Source of the DNA: Alkalinema sp. RU_4_3
GTDB taxonomy: Bacteria > Cyanobacteriota > Cyanobacteriia > Leptolyngbyales > Leptolyngbyaceae
NCBI GenBank assembly: GCA_012031975.1
Contig: JAAUSA010000030.1
Location: 1-33,246, forward strand
Reading direction: 5' to 3'
Length of the DNA stretch: 33,246 nt
Under the pieces are notes generated by a model. The model was not told the origin of the DNA, did no database searches, and saw only the letters and a program-made list of their open reading frames with translations. The translations under genes were made by a program, and so were the position numbers. Shown here piece by piece: positions 25,885-33,246 of the stretch. How positions within the stretch are numbered: position 1 is the stretch's first letter; each line of letters begins with the position of its first letter.

Positions 25885-26814
25885 ATGAATTATCGAACTG
25901 TGACCGCAGCCTGCGCGATCGCGGCCGGGTTTTGGGCCATGGTGGTCCCTCCTGCAATGGGCTTCTGTATTCGACAAACCCAGGACGAGCAGGACTTAAT
26001 GGCGGGGCTGCTCGGGCAGCCCGCTGGCCTCAGTAATATTGAGTTATCCCTGGGAGAAGTCTCGACCAATCTGTCTGGCATCTATCGAGGGGGAGATTTT
26101 TTGGGTCTATCTTCGGGCGTAGTGCTGAGCACGGGTCAAGTCGATCGCCTGGTAGGGCGAAATTGCGCCGATGGGCGATCGCCCCTGATTCCCGAGGACC
26201 AGCGGGCGGGCTGTAATGGCGTTGTCCAAGGCAATAGGACTGATTTGAATACGGATCTCGTGGATCTCGAAGCCAATCAGCCCCTCACCCCCGGCAATCG
26301 CTATCGGTTTCCCAAGGATATTGCGGTGCTGGATTTAGACTTTACGGCGGAGGCCGGTTTTCTGAACCTGGGCTATGTCTTTGGCTCCGAGGAATTTGTC
26401 GAGTCAACACTCAACAATGATTATCTGAATATCTGGCTCAATGGGGTGAACCTGGCCCAGCTTAATGATGGTCAATCGGTGAATGTTAATAATCTGGTTA
26501 AGCCTTTAGATGAAGGATTTCAGCTTAATCCAGACTATATTGACAATGCGATCATCGGCTCCAATCCCGCCAATCAAATCACGCCCCTCGATGGCTATAC
26601 CCAATTGCTGCACCTCCGTGGACCGCTGTTGCCTGGACGTAATAATTTACGCATTGAACTAGGGGATGGCCCCCAGGACGATGATGGCTATGATTCGGCG
26701 GTTTTTTTAGGCCAAATCCAGGTGGAGCAGGTGCCGGGGCCTTCGATGCTATGGGGTTTGCTCAGCTTGGGTGGGTGGAAATTACGGGATTGGCTGCGTC
26801 AAAAGATGCGCTAA
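25885..26814 (+). CDS. Choice-of-anchor L domain protein with a PEP-CTERM-like tail
   Basis: 309 residues. A signal peptide spans about 1-25 (AACAIAAGFWAMVVPPAMG). The choice-of-anchor L pattern follows: a strand with LSSGVVLSTGQVDRL, then FGSEEFVES with acidic residues, DYLNIWLNG and DGYDSAVFLGQI near the end. The C-terminus has VPGPS, a hydrophobic stretch and a basic end, as in PEP-CTERM sorting signals, although VPGPS departs from the usual VPEPS. It is probably exported and processed at the cell surface; the ligand is unknown. The 235-base gap upstream to the NurA gene shows no gene. A rho-independent-type hairpin follows. Confidence 0.8.
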   Translation: MNYRTVTAACAIAAGFWAMVVPPAMGFCIRQTQDEQDLMAGLLGQPAGLSNIELSLGEVSTNLSGIYRGGDFLGLSSGVVLSTGQVDRLVGRNCADGRSPLIPEDQRAGCNGVVQGNRTDLNTDLVDLEANQPLTPGNRYRFPKDIAVLDLDFTAEAGFLNLGYVFGSEEFVESTLNNDYLNIWLNGVNLAQLNDGQSVNVNNLVKPLDEGFQLNPDYIDNAIIGSNPANQITPLDGYTQLLHLRGPLLPGRNNLRIELGDGPQDDDGYDSAVFLGQIQVEQVPGPSMLWGLLSLGGWKLRDWLRQKMR

Positions 26815-26915
26815 ATGGGGAAAATTGCCAAAAATCTCTACCCTGGGACTCACAGACAAACAGTATCCCAGCGGACTAGAGTAGGATTGCTCATTTGAGT
26901 ATGTGTTGGTGTGTG

Positions 26916-26953
26916 TGCCACTGCTTCCGTTATCCGAGGTCGTGGCATTTTTT
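26916..26953 (+). terminator. Intrinsic terminator after the anchor-L gene
   Basis: TGCCAC at 26916-26921 pairs with GTGGCA at 26942-26947, followed by six T. It lies 102 bases after the stop of the plus-strand gene and just before the 3' end of the convergent glycosyltransferase gene. The loop is 20 bases, longer than ideal. Confidence 0.6.
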
Positions 26954-26957
26954 CTAG

Positions 26958-29667
26958 CTATTTTTCTTTTTGAAAGGTTTGGAAGTCCTGCCAAGCACCC
27001 ACTAAATTGCCCTGCATGAGTTTGGCGATCGCCTTAAGTCCCCTCACTTCTTTCCCCGGATTGGGCTGCTTTTCGGCGGTTTCGATCGCCTTCTGGGCCT
27101 CTCCCGGTCGAAGGTCCGCGAGGTTGACAAAGGCTAGGTAGGCGTTTGCGTTGGGGTTTTGCGGATCGAGTTGGGCGACGGTTTGGAAGGCGGCGATCGC
27201 GCCCCCCACGTTGCGACGGAGCACCTGGGTGAAGGCGTAGGCGTAGGCGTATTGTTTGTTTTTGGGGTCTTCCTTGAGGCGGTAGGCTAGGCTTTCCTGG
27301 GCCTGGATCAGGTAGTTTTGCGTCGGATCGTAGAGGTTGAGGCGGGCCACTTGGTCGAAGAGCTTTTCGAGGGCTGTGACGCCCTTGGGCAGTTCGGTGG
27401 CCATCAGACGGAGTTTTGTAATCGGATCGAGTTCGGGGGTGGGCTGGGGTTTGGCGGCGGGGCTGATTCCCTCCGGACGGTCTTTGACCATGGCGATCGT
27501 GATGTCGGGGGGAACGAGCGGATAGATGTCACCCGTGGTGCGGTTGAGGTAGAGGGCTTCGAGGCTGTAGTTGCCTGTGGCGTTGCTGGGGGGCAGCATG
27601 GCGAGGGTTTCGTTGACTTGGTAGAGGGTTTTGGGTTCTAGGTTGGTCAGTTCGCCCAGGCCCAAACCATGGTCATGGAGCCAGTGCCCCTTGCCGCTGG
27701 CGCCCACCCAGCGCAGAAGCAGGAGACCGGACTGCAAGTCTGCGCCGCTGCCTGCCCACTTGTAGGTGACGGGGATGGGTTTTCCGGGAGCGGCGGTCCC
27801 TGGCACCACCACCTGTTCGAGCCGCAGGAGTTGTTCGTCGCCCCATTGGGCTCCGACGACGGGGGTGACGGTGACGGTGGGCGTAATCCGGCGGTAGAGG
27901 TTTAGATCGCTCTGGTCGGGGAGTTTCCAGGTTTGTTCGAGGCGGAACTCCTTGCTGGTGGTGATGGCTTTGGTCAGGGATTCAAGGGCTTGGGGCTTGC
28001 GGATGGCGCCCTGTTCTCCGGTTTTGAGCAGGTACCAGGGCAGCGATCGACTGTCGGACCAGACCTGCTGATCGCGGGTGCCCACTTGGCGGCCATAGAC
28101 TTGGAAGTTGGCGAGGGTGCCGAAGTAGTTGAAATTATGCTGGTTGAGTTCGGGGATGGAGGGCAGGACCCCGACGTTTTGGCGGAGGTTGGGTTGGGTT
28201 TGGGCGATGGTGGCGATCGCATCTTGCAGGTGCCAATTCTGCGGTGGTTTTGCCATATGGGAGACGGCCTTACCGGGCAGGAGCGGGAATAGGTTTGACA
28301 CCATTAACAAACCCATTAATCCGAGTATCCCTAAACGCAGGAAGGCGAAGGGACGCGGAAACAACAGTAAACCCTGGGCCAGCAAAACTGACAATGCTGG
28401 CAATAATGGAGCGATATAGCGTGTGTCTTTGTTGGGGTTAAGACTGAACAACAGATAGCCCCCGATTAGAAATACTAAAAGCCAATTGCGCGATCGCGCC
28501 AATTTTGAAATAACTTACGTCGTTGTTCCCGACTAGAAAAATTGAGGTTTTCCAAACGATTGCCCCGTTCAAAAACACGTTTGGAATAAAGTAATAAACC
28601 AATTAAACCCGCAACTAATAGAGGAATTGAAACCTGCTGAGAAATCTCCTTTAAATAATAGGTCCAAGCCGCGATCGTATTAACTGCTGGATCGCCCTCA
28701 GCGATCGCACTTTGCACCGTCGCCCGTTCTCCGGAGGTAAGAATCAACAGCCAATTCGTCCGGTACCAAGGATAGGCAATCGCCACGCTCAAACACAAAC
28801 CCACAAATAGCTGTGCGATCCTGCCCCACTGACGTTTAAGCAATAGGGAAACAGCTGTCCACAACAGCGGCATAAACAGGAAGAAAATAATAGTTTGTTT
28901 TGTCAACAGTCCCAGTCCAAACGCTAGCCCAAACGTCATCACCTTCAACCAGGGATTACTAAAAATATTACTGAAACCCTCACCGATCGCCTCCAACCGT
29001 TTTGATATTCTCACCAGCCACCGAGGCTGTCTAAGGCGTTGGGGCGTTTCTTGCTTGGTGGGTAGGAGAGCGATCGTCTCCTGAAGCAATTGCAACTGGG
29101 TCTTCCCGGTTTCGTCTAGCGGTGGGAGTTCGGGTGTAATGGCTGTTTCGCTCCATACCGCCGCCTTCCCCTTCGGCTGATACCAAGCTGTCAATAGCGC
29201 AAAGCAGAGGGTTACCATCGTCGCCAGGGATAGTCCAGCAAAAACTGATGGCGCAGGGGATAGAGCCCCGGCGCCGCCATGGCCAGTCCCGCTGCCCAAA
29301 GCCCCACCACCGGGCTGAATAAGCTTCGCCCCAACCCATACAGCGACAGAATCATCACGGCACTAAACAGCAGGTGAATCATCATGGCCTGATCCCCCCC
29401 AGTCCCCACGAGGCCCATTACCGCTGCCGTCACGACATACACTAAGGGTGGAATTTTCGAAGACAGTTGCCAAAGACCCACCCACCAATCTTGATTGAGC
29501 CAATCGGGCTGCTTGAGGGCCTGCCAGTAGTTCATGGCTCCGGTGAGGTAGTCGGCCTGGTCCCAGTCGGGCATGCCATGGTCTAGCTGGAGCCAGATGC
29601 GATCTAGAGCGGCTCCGAGGGTCCAGAGCAGCAGCAGTATCAGGGGATGGCGGAGAGATGCAGGCAC
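26958..29667 (-). pseudogene. GT39/PMT-like membrane glycosyltransferase with helical-repeat tail, two one-base deletions
   Basis: Three frames (29667-29212, 29299-28475, 28502-26958) join into 903 residues when one base is restored at 29227-29229 (DYPLATMVTL) and one at 28501-28502 (QNLARSRNWLL). The first part has a conserved acidic loop after the first membrane helix (MPDWDQADYLTGAMNYWQ), as in lipid-linked-sugar glycosyltransferases of the PMT/ArnT type. Many membrane segments follow to about residue 480, then a soluble domain. The C-terminal 110 residues contain TPR-like helices (AYAYAFTQVLRRNVGGAIAAF, then LDPQNPNANAYLAF). The enzyme would use a polyprenyl-phosphate sugar on the periplasmic side; acceptor unknown. 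The 235-base upstream gap shows no gene. Confidence 0.8.
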
Positions 29668-29902
29668 GGGTTCTACGGGCGAGGGAAAATCATCAGCGCC
29701 TAGATTGTCCCATGAAGCGCTACGGACAGAAAGCGGGGGGCGGAAGTTTGATGGGAGGAGGGGCGATCGTAAAGGTCACATCCCATTTCGGTAGAGTCTC
29801 CGATCGTTGCCAGAATGGGAGAAACCTGGTAGCATTTTCCTCGATTATTTGCGGGCTTCAGGTGACCATACTGCCACTACTCTAGCATGACTGGTACTTT
29901 AT

Positions 29903-31231
29903 TTAACTGTCAAGCCCCAACCTCGATCGCACAATCTTCCCCTGCCCCGTCCTAGGAATTGCTTCTACAGCCACCCACCGCTTCGGCAACTTCGGCCCAC
30001 TCAAAAGCGCCGCGATCGCCCCCTGTAATTCCTCCACCGTCTGACTCGAAACATAAAATGCCACTACGATCTCTCCCCAATTCTCATCGGGCACCCCAAT
30101 GACGCAAACATCCTCGACTAAACCTGTTGATCGAATCGCCGCCTCAATTTCGGCAGGATACAGATTCTCCCCACCTGAAATAATCTTCTGACTATTGCGA
30201 CCTACAATATGTAGACTGTGCTGCTCATCAAAATAACCAATATCATCGAGTTCCAACGGCCCCGGTGGAAAATAACCCCGCATCAGCGATCGCGCCTCCA
30301 CAGTCACCAACCCCGAAACTCCCGTCGGCAATGGTTTTCCTTCCGTATCCCGAATGGTAATCACAGCATGGGGCAAAACCATTCCACAACCCGTCTGACC
30401 CCGAAGAAACGCCTCCGGCTTCAGCGTTGCCACCTGCGATGCCGTTTCCGTCATGCCGTAGGTGGGGGCGATCGCTAACCAACGCGATCGCCCTTCCGCC
30501 AGCAAGCTCTCCCAAGCCGGAGCCCCCCCTAGAAGAATGGTCCTAAACTGCGATAGTTCTGGGTAGTTCAACAACCGCTGTAATTGCGTCGGCACCAGGG
30601 ATAGGAAAAACCGATCGCGATCGATCTTAGGAAACACCCCCGCTTCCAGCGCCTTCCAATCGCAAATCGCCAACCTTCCAGAGGTCATCAGCGATCGCCA
30701 CAACTGCATCAATCCACTCACATGATAAAGCGGCAACACACAGCAGGAATTGATGCGATCGACCCCAAAATACTCCCGAAACCCCTCCACCGAAGCCGTC
30801 AACGTCTCCCAAGAATGGATCGCAAACCGAATCTGCCCAGAAGTTCCTCCCGTTGGGATTAGAATATCTCCGCCCCCCAACCCCCCAATACTGGGGGGCT
30901 TCCGAGCCAAGCTTGTTTCAAAGTCCCCCAGTATTGGGGGATTTAGGGGGCCAGCTATCCCAAACACCACATCCGGCCTCACCAACCCAGCAACCTGCTC
31001 CCACTCCTGCTGCCCCCACCGAGGATTGGTCAAAATCACCACAGCATTCTTCGACACCGCTGCAATAAATGCTGCGATAAACTTTAAGGGATCGGCTTCA
31101 GCAATTAAAACAATATCACTGGCGTTTATTCTCAAACAACAGCGATCGATCGCCCTCAGCAATTCCCGATGATCCAGACCATAGAGCCAGTCATCTTGGA
31201 AACTAGATAGGCGATCGCGCAGATTAATCAT
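29903..31231 (-). CDS. menE: 2-succinylbenzoate-CoA ligase (MenE) carrying an in-frame palindromic repeat
   Basis: 442 residues from the ATG at 31231. MenE activates o-succinylbenzoate with ATP and CoA in phylloquinone/menaquinone synthesis. The adenylate-forming motifs are present: ILIPTGGTSGQIRFAIHSW (the P-loop-like A3 motif), APTYGMTETASQ, GYFDEQHSLHIVGRNSQKII and the C-terminal Lys region in RTGQGKIVRS. The ATG overlaps the stop of the upstream gene by ATGA, a coupling signal, so I prefer it to the longer frame beginning at 31294. About 27 residues encoded by 30872-30952 (positions about 94-120) are not part of the usual family and come from a palindromic repeat that keeps the frame open. 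Confidence 0.88.
   Translation of the reverse strand: MINLRDRLSSFQDDWLYGLDHRELLRAIDRCCLRINASDIVLIAEADPLKFIAAFIAAVSKNAVVILTNPRWGQQEWEQVAGLVRPDVVFGIAGPLNPPILGDFETSLARKPPSIGGLGGGDILIPTGGTSGQIRFAIHSWETLTASVEGFREYFGVDRINSCCVLPLYHVSGLMQLWRSLMTSGRLAICDWKALEAGVFPKIDRDRFFLSLVPTQLQRLLNYPELSQFRTILLGGAPAWESLLAEGRSRWLAIAPTYGMTETASQVATLKPEAFLRGQTGCGMVLPHAVITIRDTEGKPLPTGVSGLVTVEARSLMRGYFPPGPLELDDIGYFDEQHSLHIVGRNSQKIISGGENLYPAEIEAAIRSTGLVEDVCVIGVPDENWGEIVVAFYVSSQTVEELQGAIAALLSGPKLPKRWVAVEAIPRTGQGKIVRSRLGLDS
30872..30952. repeat. 81-bp palindromic interspersed repeat (MITE-like) inside menE
   Basis: The left arm (30872-30898: G, C6, AA, C6, AATACT, G6) is the imperfect reverse complement of the right arm (30925-30952: CCCCCAGTATTGGGGG then ATTTAGGGGGCC). 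An AAGCTT palindrome lies in the middle. The unit resembles C/G-run palindromes scattered in many filamentous cyanobacterial genomes. Its length is a multiple of three and it has no stop in the menE frame. Confidence 0.85.
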
Positions 31232-31674
31232 ATCTTCTTCAAGTACTGCACCGCCGACCAGCCCGCCGTATTCCGATAGGCCACGGGCACCCACAGCACC
31301 CCATCCATCTCCACGGGCTCCCCCGTCACCTGCACCACCTGCTGGGTGGGAATAATCGCCCGTACACTGCGCATCCCCGGCGATCGACGCATATGTAACC
31401 CCACCGGATGAATCACCCGATGATTGCCGATACCGACCTGATTCTTTAACGTTTCGGCCTTCTCCTCAGCGGGCGTCATCGCCGGAGGAGTCATCCCAGA
31501 GAACTTGTAGGGATTCAGATAGGGATAGGAAATCCTGGGCACGGAGGCAATAGACCAGGCGATCGTCGAAAAGAGCGTAAAACTCAACAGCTTCTCCACA
31601 AAGTTCGGAGCCGCCAAATTCCAAGGCAAAACCGCCAGCAGCACACGCAGCGGCGTCAGTAGCAAATTAATCAT
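31228..31674 (-). CDS. Small membrane-anchored protein with an SH3-like C-terminal domain
   Basis: 148 residues. Hydrophobic segments at about 5-22 and 27-45 probably anchor the protein. A short linker follows, and residues about 90-148 resemble a bacterial SH3 domain (LHMRRSPGMRSVRAIIPTQQ, then VLWVPVAYRNTAGWSAVQYL, with the typical WV and GW positions). Bacterial SH3 domains often bind peptidoglycan or other cell-wall material; the exact target is unknown. The stop overlaps the menE start by ATGA, so the genes are translationally coupled, although no functional link to quinone synthesis is obvious. Confidence 0.7.
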   Translation of the reverse strand: MINLLLTPLRVLLAVLPWNLAAPNFVEKLLSFTLFSTIAWSIASVPRISYPYLNPYKFSGMTPPAMTPAEEKAETLKNQVGIGNHRVIHPVGLHMRRSPGMRSVRAIIPTQQVVQVTGEPVEMDGVLWVPVAYRNTAGWSAVQYLKKI

Positions 31675-31764
31675 AGGTTCCGCGAGGGCACATCATCCCT
31701 ATCTTTTTACCAGTCCTTATCCATTCCTACCATAGGTTCAGGCCCCCCAAGGACAAAAACATCC

Positions 31765-33246
31765 TTAAAATCGGTACGAAGCACTAAAGTAGAGCGATGC
31801 ATCCTGTAGATTCGACCCGCGATCGCCTGTCTTCACCAAAGGGAGACCGTAATCCAGCCGGAGATTGAGGTTTTGGACAGGCTTCCAGGTCAGGCCCAAT
31901 CCCAGTGAGGCTAAAAACTGCTCCTTCGGCAATGGCGTCGGGTTATCCGAGTCATTCCATACTTTACCCAAATCCAGGAAGGGAATCACCTGCACCAGGG
32001 ATTCCCCAGCGGCGTTTCGCTTCAGCGTGATCTGGTCTTCCAGGGAAAAACTGATGCCATTGTCCGCCGATCGCAGGTTCTGCCGATAGCCCCGCACCGT
32101 CTGCCTGCCCCCAAGGATGAACTGCTGGGCAGGCGGCAGGCTGTCGGGGGTGAGCTGCCAGTTGAGCTGGGCCGTCAGCAGGTGATTGGCACTGAGCACC
32201 TGCGATCGCTCCAATTGCCCTGTCCAGCTAACAAACTGGCGATCGGCCCCCAGCCAAGGCAGACCAATATTCACCTGACTCCGCAGACTCGTGGCCCCCT
32301 TGGGATCGCGCCGCAACCACTCCGGCCCAAGCCGCAAAACAGTGCTGGTGCTGCTGTCGGCTAGGAAGTCGGCGATCAGGGTTTCTCCGGTGCGGTGGGT
32401 GAGGCCGAGGCTTAGGGCAAATTCTGTTCGGGGGTTGCGGGTGAGGGGCTGGCGGAAGTTGATGTCATAGAGACTGGATTTGCCGCTGATGTCGAAGTCG
32501 CGGAATTTGGGGTCGGTGATGCGATAGCGGTTGGGGGCGTAGCGCAGGCTGAGGGTGCCCTGTTTGGCATTGAGGGGGATTTGGTAGCCGAAGTCGCCGA
32601 GGTTGGCACCGCCCGTGTTGGAGCGATGGTAGGAGGCGTAGAGCTGATCGCCCTTGCCCAGGGGGTTGCGATAGCCGACGACGACGCCTGCCCGTTCTGA
32701 GCCGACGGAGGGTACGGATTCGTTATCGATCGTCACGGCCCCAAAGACCTGGGGGGCTTCTTTGACGCGGACCGTTAGGATGCTTTGGCCCAGGCCTGTG
32801 CCTTCCTTGAGGGAGGCTTCGAGGGAGGTGAACAGGGGATCGAGCTTCAGGAGGCGGAGCTGGTCTTCGAGCTCGCGCTGGTTAAGGGGCTTTTTGATGC
32901 CGAGGTTGAGGCGATCGCGCAAGTAGGTCTTGAGGCGTTCTGTGCCGAGGATGTCGATGCGTTCGACTGACCCTTCGATCGCCTTGATCTGGAGCAGTCC
33001 GTCGGTGATGGTCTGGTCGACCAGGACGGCGCGGGAGGTGAGGTAGCCGAGGCTAAGGTAGGCTTGGGTGATCCGATCGGCGATGGCGCGCATTTCTTCA
33101 AGGCTGAGGGCGCGGTTTTCGGAGCCTTCGGTAAATTGTTGGAGCTGTTGGGGGGTGAAGACGGTGGTGCCCGTGATGGTGATGGTTTTGATCGGGGTCT
33201 TGAGGGGCGCTGCGGGTGGTGGTGTGGTTTCGGGGGGGGCGATGGG
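31765..33246 (-). CDS. TpsB/ShlB/FhaC-family outer-membrane transporter, 5' end outside the window
   Basis: The frame stays open from the right edge, so the N-terminus is missing. At least 493 residues are present. A Pro-rich stretch is followed by POTRA domains (IKTITITGTTVFTPQQL, then GYLTSRAVLVDQTI and IKAIEGSVERIDILGTERL), then a 16-strand-type barrel with the conserved FILGGRQTVRGYRQN motif and a C-terminal phenylalanine after SLYFSASYR. In two-partner secretion this pore exports a haemagglutinin-type partner through the outer membrane. No TpsA gene is next to it; the haemagglutinin-CHAT protein at 12397-6887 is a conceivable but distant client. It ends 90 bases before the SH3-like gene. 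Confidence 0.88.
   Translation of the reverse strand, partial: PIAPPETTPPPAAPLKTPIKTITITGTTVFTPQQLQQFTEGSENRALSLEEMRAIADRITQAYLSLGYLTSRAVLVDQTITDGLLQIKAIEGSVERIDILGTERLKTYLRDRLNLGIKKPLNQRELEDQLRLLKLDPLFTSLEASLKEGTGLGQSILTVRVKEAPQVFGAVTIDNESVPSVGSERAGVVVGYRNPLGKGDQLYASYHRSNTGGANLGDFGYQIPLNAKQGTLSLRYAPNRYRITDPKFRDFDISGKSSLYDINFRQPLTRNPRTEFALSLGLTHRTGETLIADFLADSSTSTVLRLGPEWLRRDPKGATSLRSQVNIGLPWLGADRQFVSWTGQLERSQVLSANHLLTAQLNWQLTPDSLPPAQQFILGGRQTVRGYRQNLRSADNGISFSLEDQITLKRNAAGESLVQVIPFLDLGKVWNDSDNPTPLPKEQFLASLGLGLTWKPVQNLNLRLDYGLPLVKTGDRGSNLQDASLYFSASYRF

Noticed and set aside
28475-29299. Separate middle gene in the glycosyltransferase locus
   Set aside because: Its first residues are a wrong-frame translation of the preceding part; restoring one base on each side merges all three frames into one membrane enzyme.

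Overview
The window is cyanobacterial chromosomal DNA. The evidence is a PetL-like cytochrome b6f subunit gene, menE (used for phylloquinone in cyanobacteria), aroB, very frequent HIP1-type GCGATCGC/CGATCG words, an SLH-domain OprB-type porin, a choice-of-anchor L protein, a DUF928 / haemagglutinin-CHAT pair, and a TpsB transporter. Base composition is slightly above half G+C by eye. The mix of families suggests a filamentous or Leptolyngbya/Limnothrix-like lineage, but I cannot name a genus.

Layout. Positions 1-105 hold a hairpin-rich sequence that could be the right end of an IS200/IS605-type element. A DUF7662-like/HTH gene follows (336-821), then a silent stretch. From 6088 down to 1250 runs a minus-strand block: flavodoxin, MFS transporter, SLH/OprB porin, family 4 glycosyltransferase. 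Divergent to it are a six-copy 15-bp minisatellite and a frameshifted HxlR-family regulator. A fragment of a response regulator (6905-7057) lies antisense to the tail of a very large minus-strand gene. That gene (12397-6887) joins a TPS/filamentous-haemagglutinin domain to TPRs and a CHAT peptidase domain. It follows a DUF928 gene. Next come an ISAzo13-type insertion sequence (13373-14695), a membrane pentapeptide-repeat protein and a small conserved-looking membrane protein.

On the plus strand, 16615-22443 carries a CapA-family protein, an M50 site-2 protease, and a two-gene phosphatase/kinase pair (REC-GAF-PP2C, then an RsbW-like HATPase) that looks like a partner-switching module. It is followed by a small XRE regulator, a bidirectional terminator, petL (minus), aroB, a NurA-domain protein and a secreted choice-of-anchor L protein. 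The right end is minus strand again: a GT39-like membrane glycosyltransferase, menE overlapping an SH3-like membrane protein by ATGA, and a TpsB (ShlB/FhaC) outer-membrane transporter that runs off the window. The TpsB is a possible, unproven, exporter for the haemagglutinin protein.

The strongest genome-wide signal is technical or evolutionary. At least ten single-base deletions, nearly all in short homopolymers, break seven otherwise well-preserved genes, and each is restored in full by adding back one base. This looks more like uncorrected sequencing or assembly error than gene decay. The most interesting biological observation is an 81-bp palindromic repeat inserted in frame inside menE, just before the adenylate-forming signature motif. 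I see no convincing wholly new system. The haemagglutinin-TPR-CHAT fusion with DUF928 is the best candidate for a poorly understood one.
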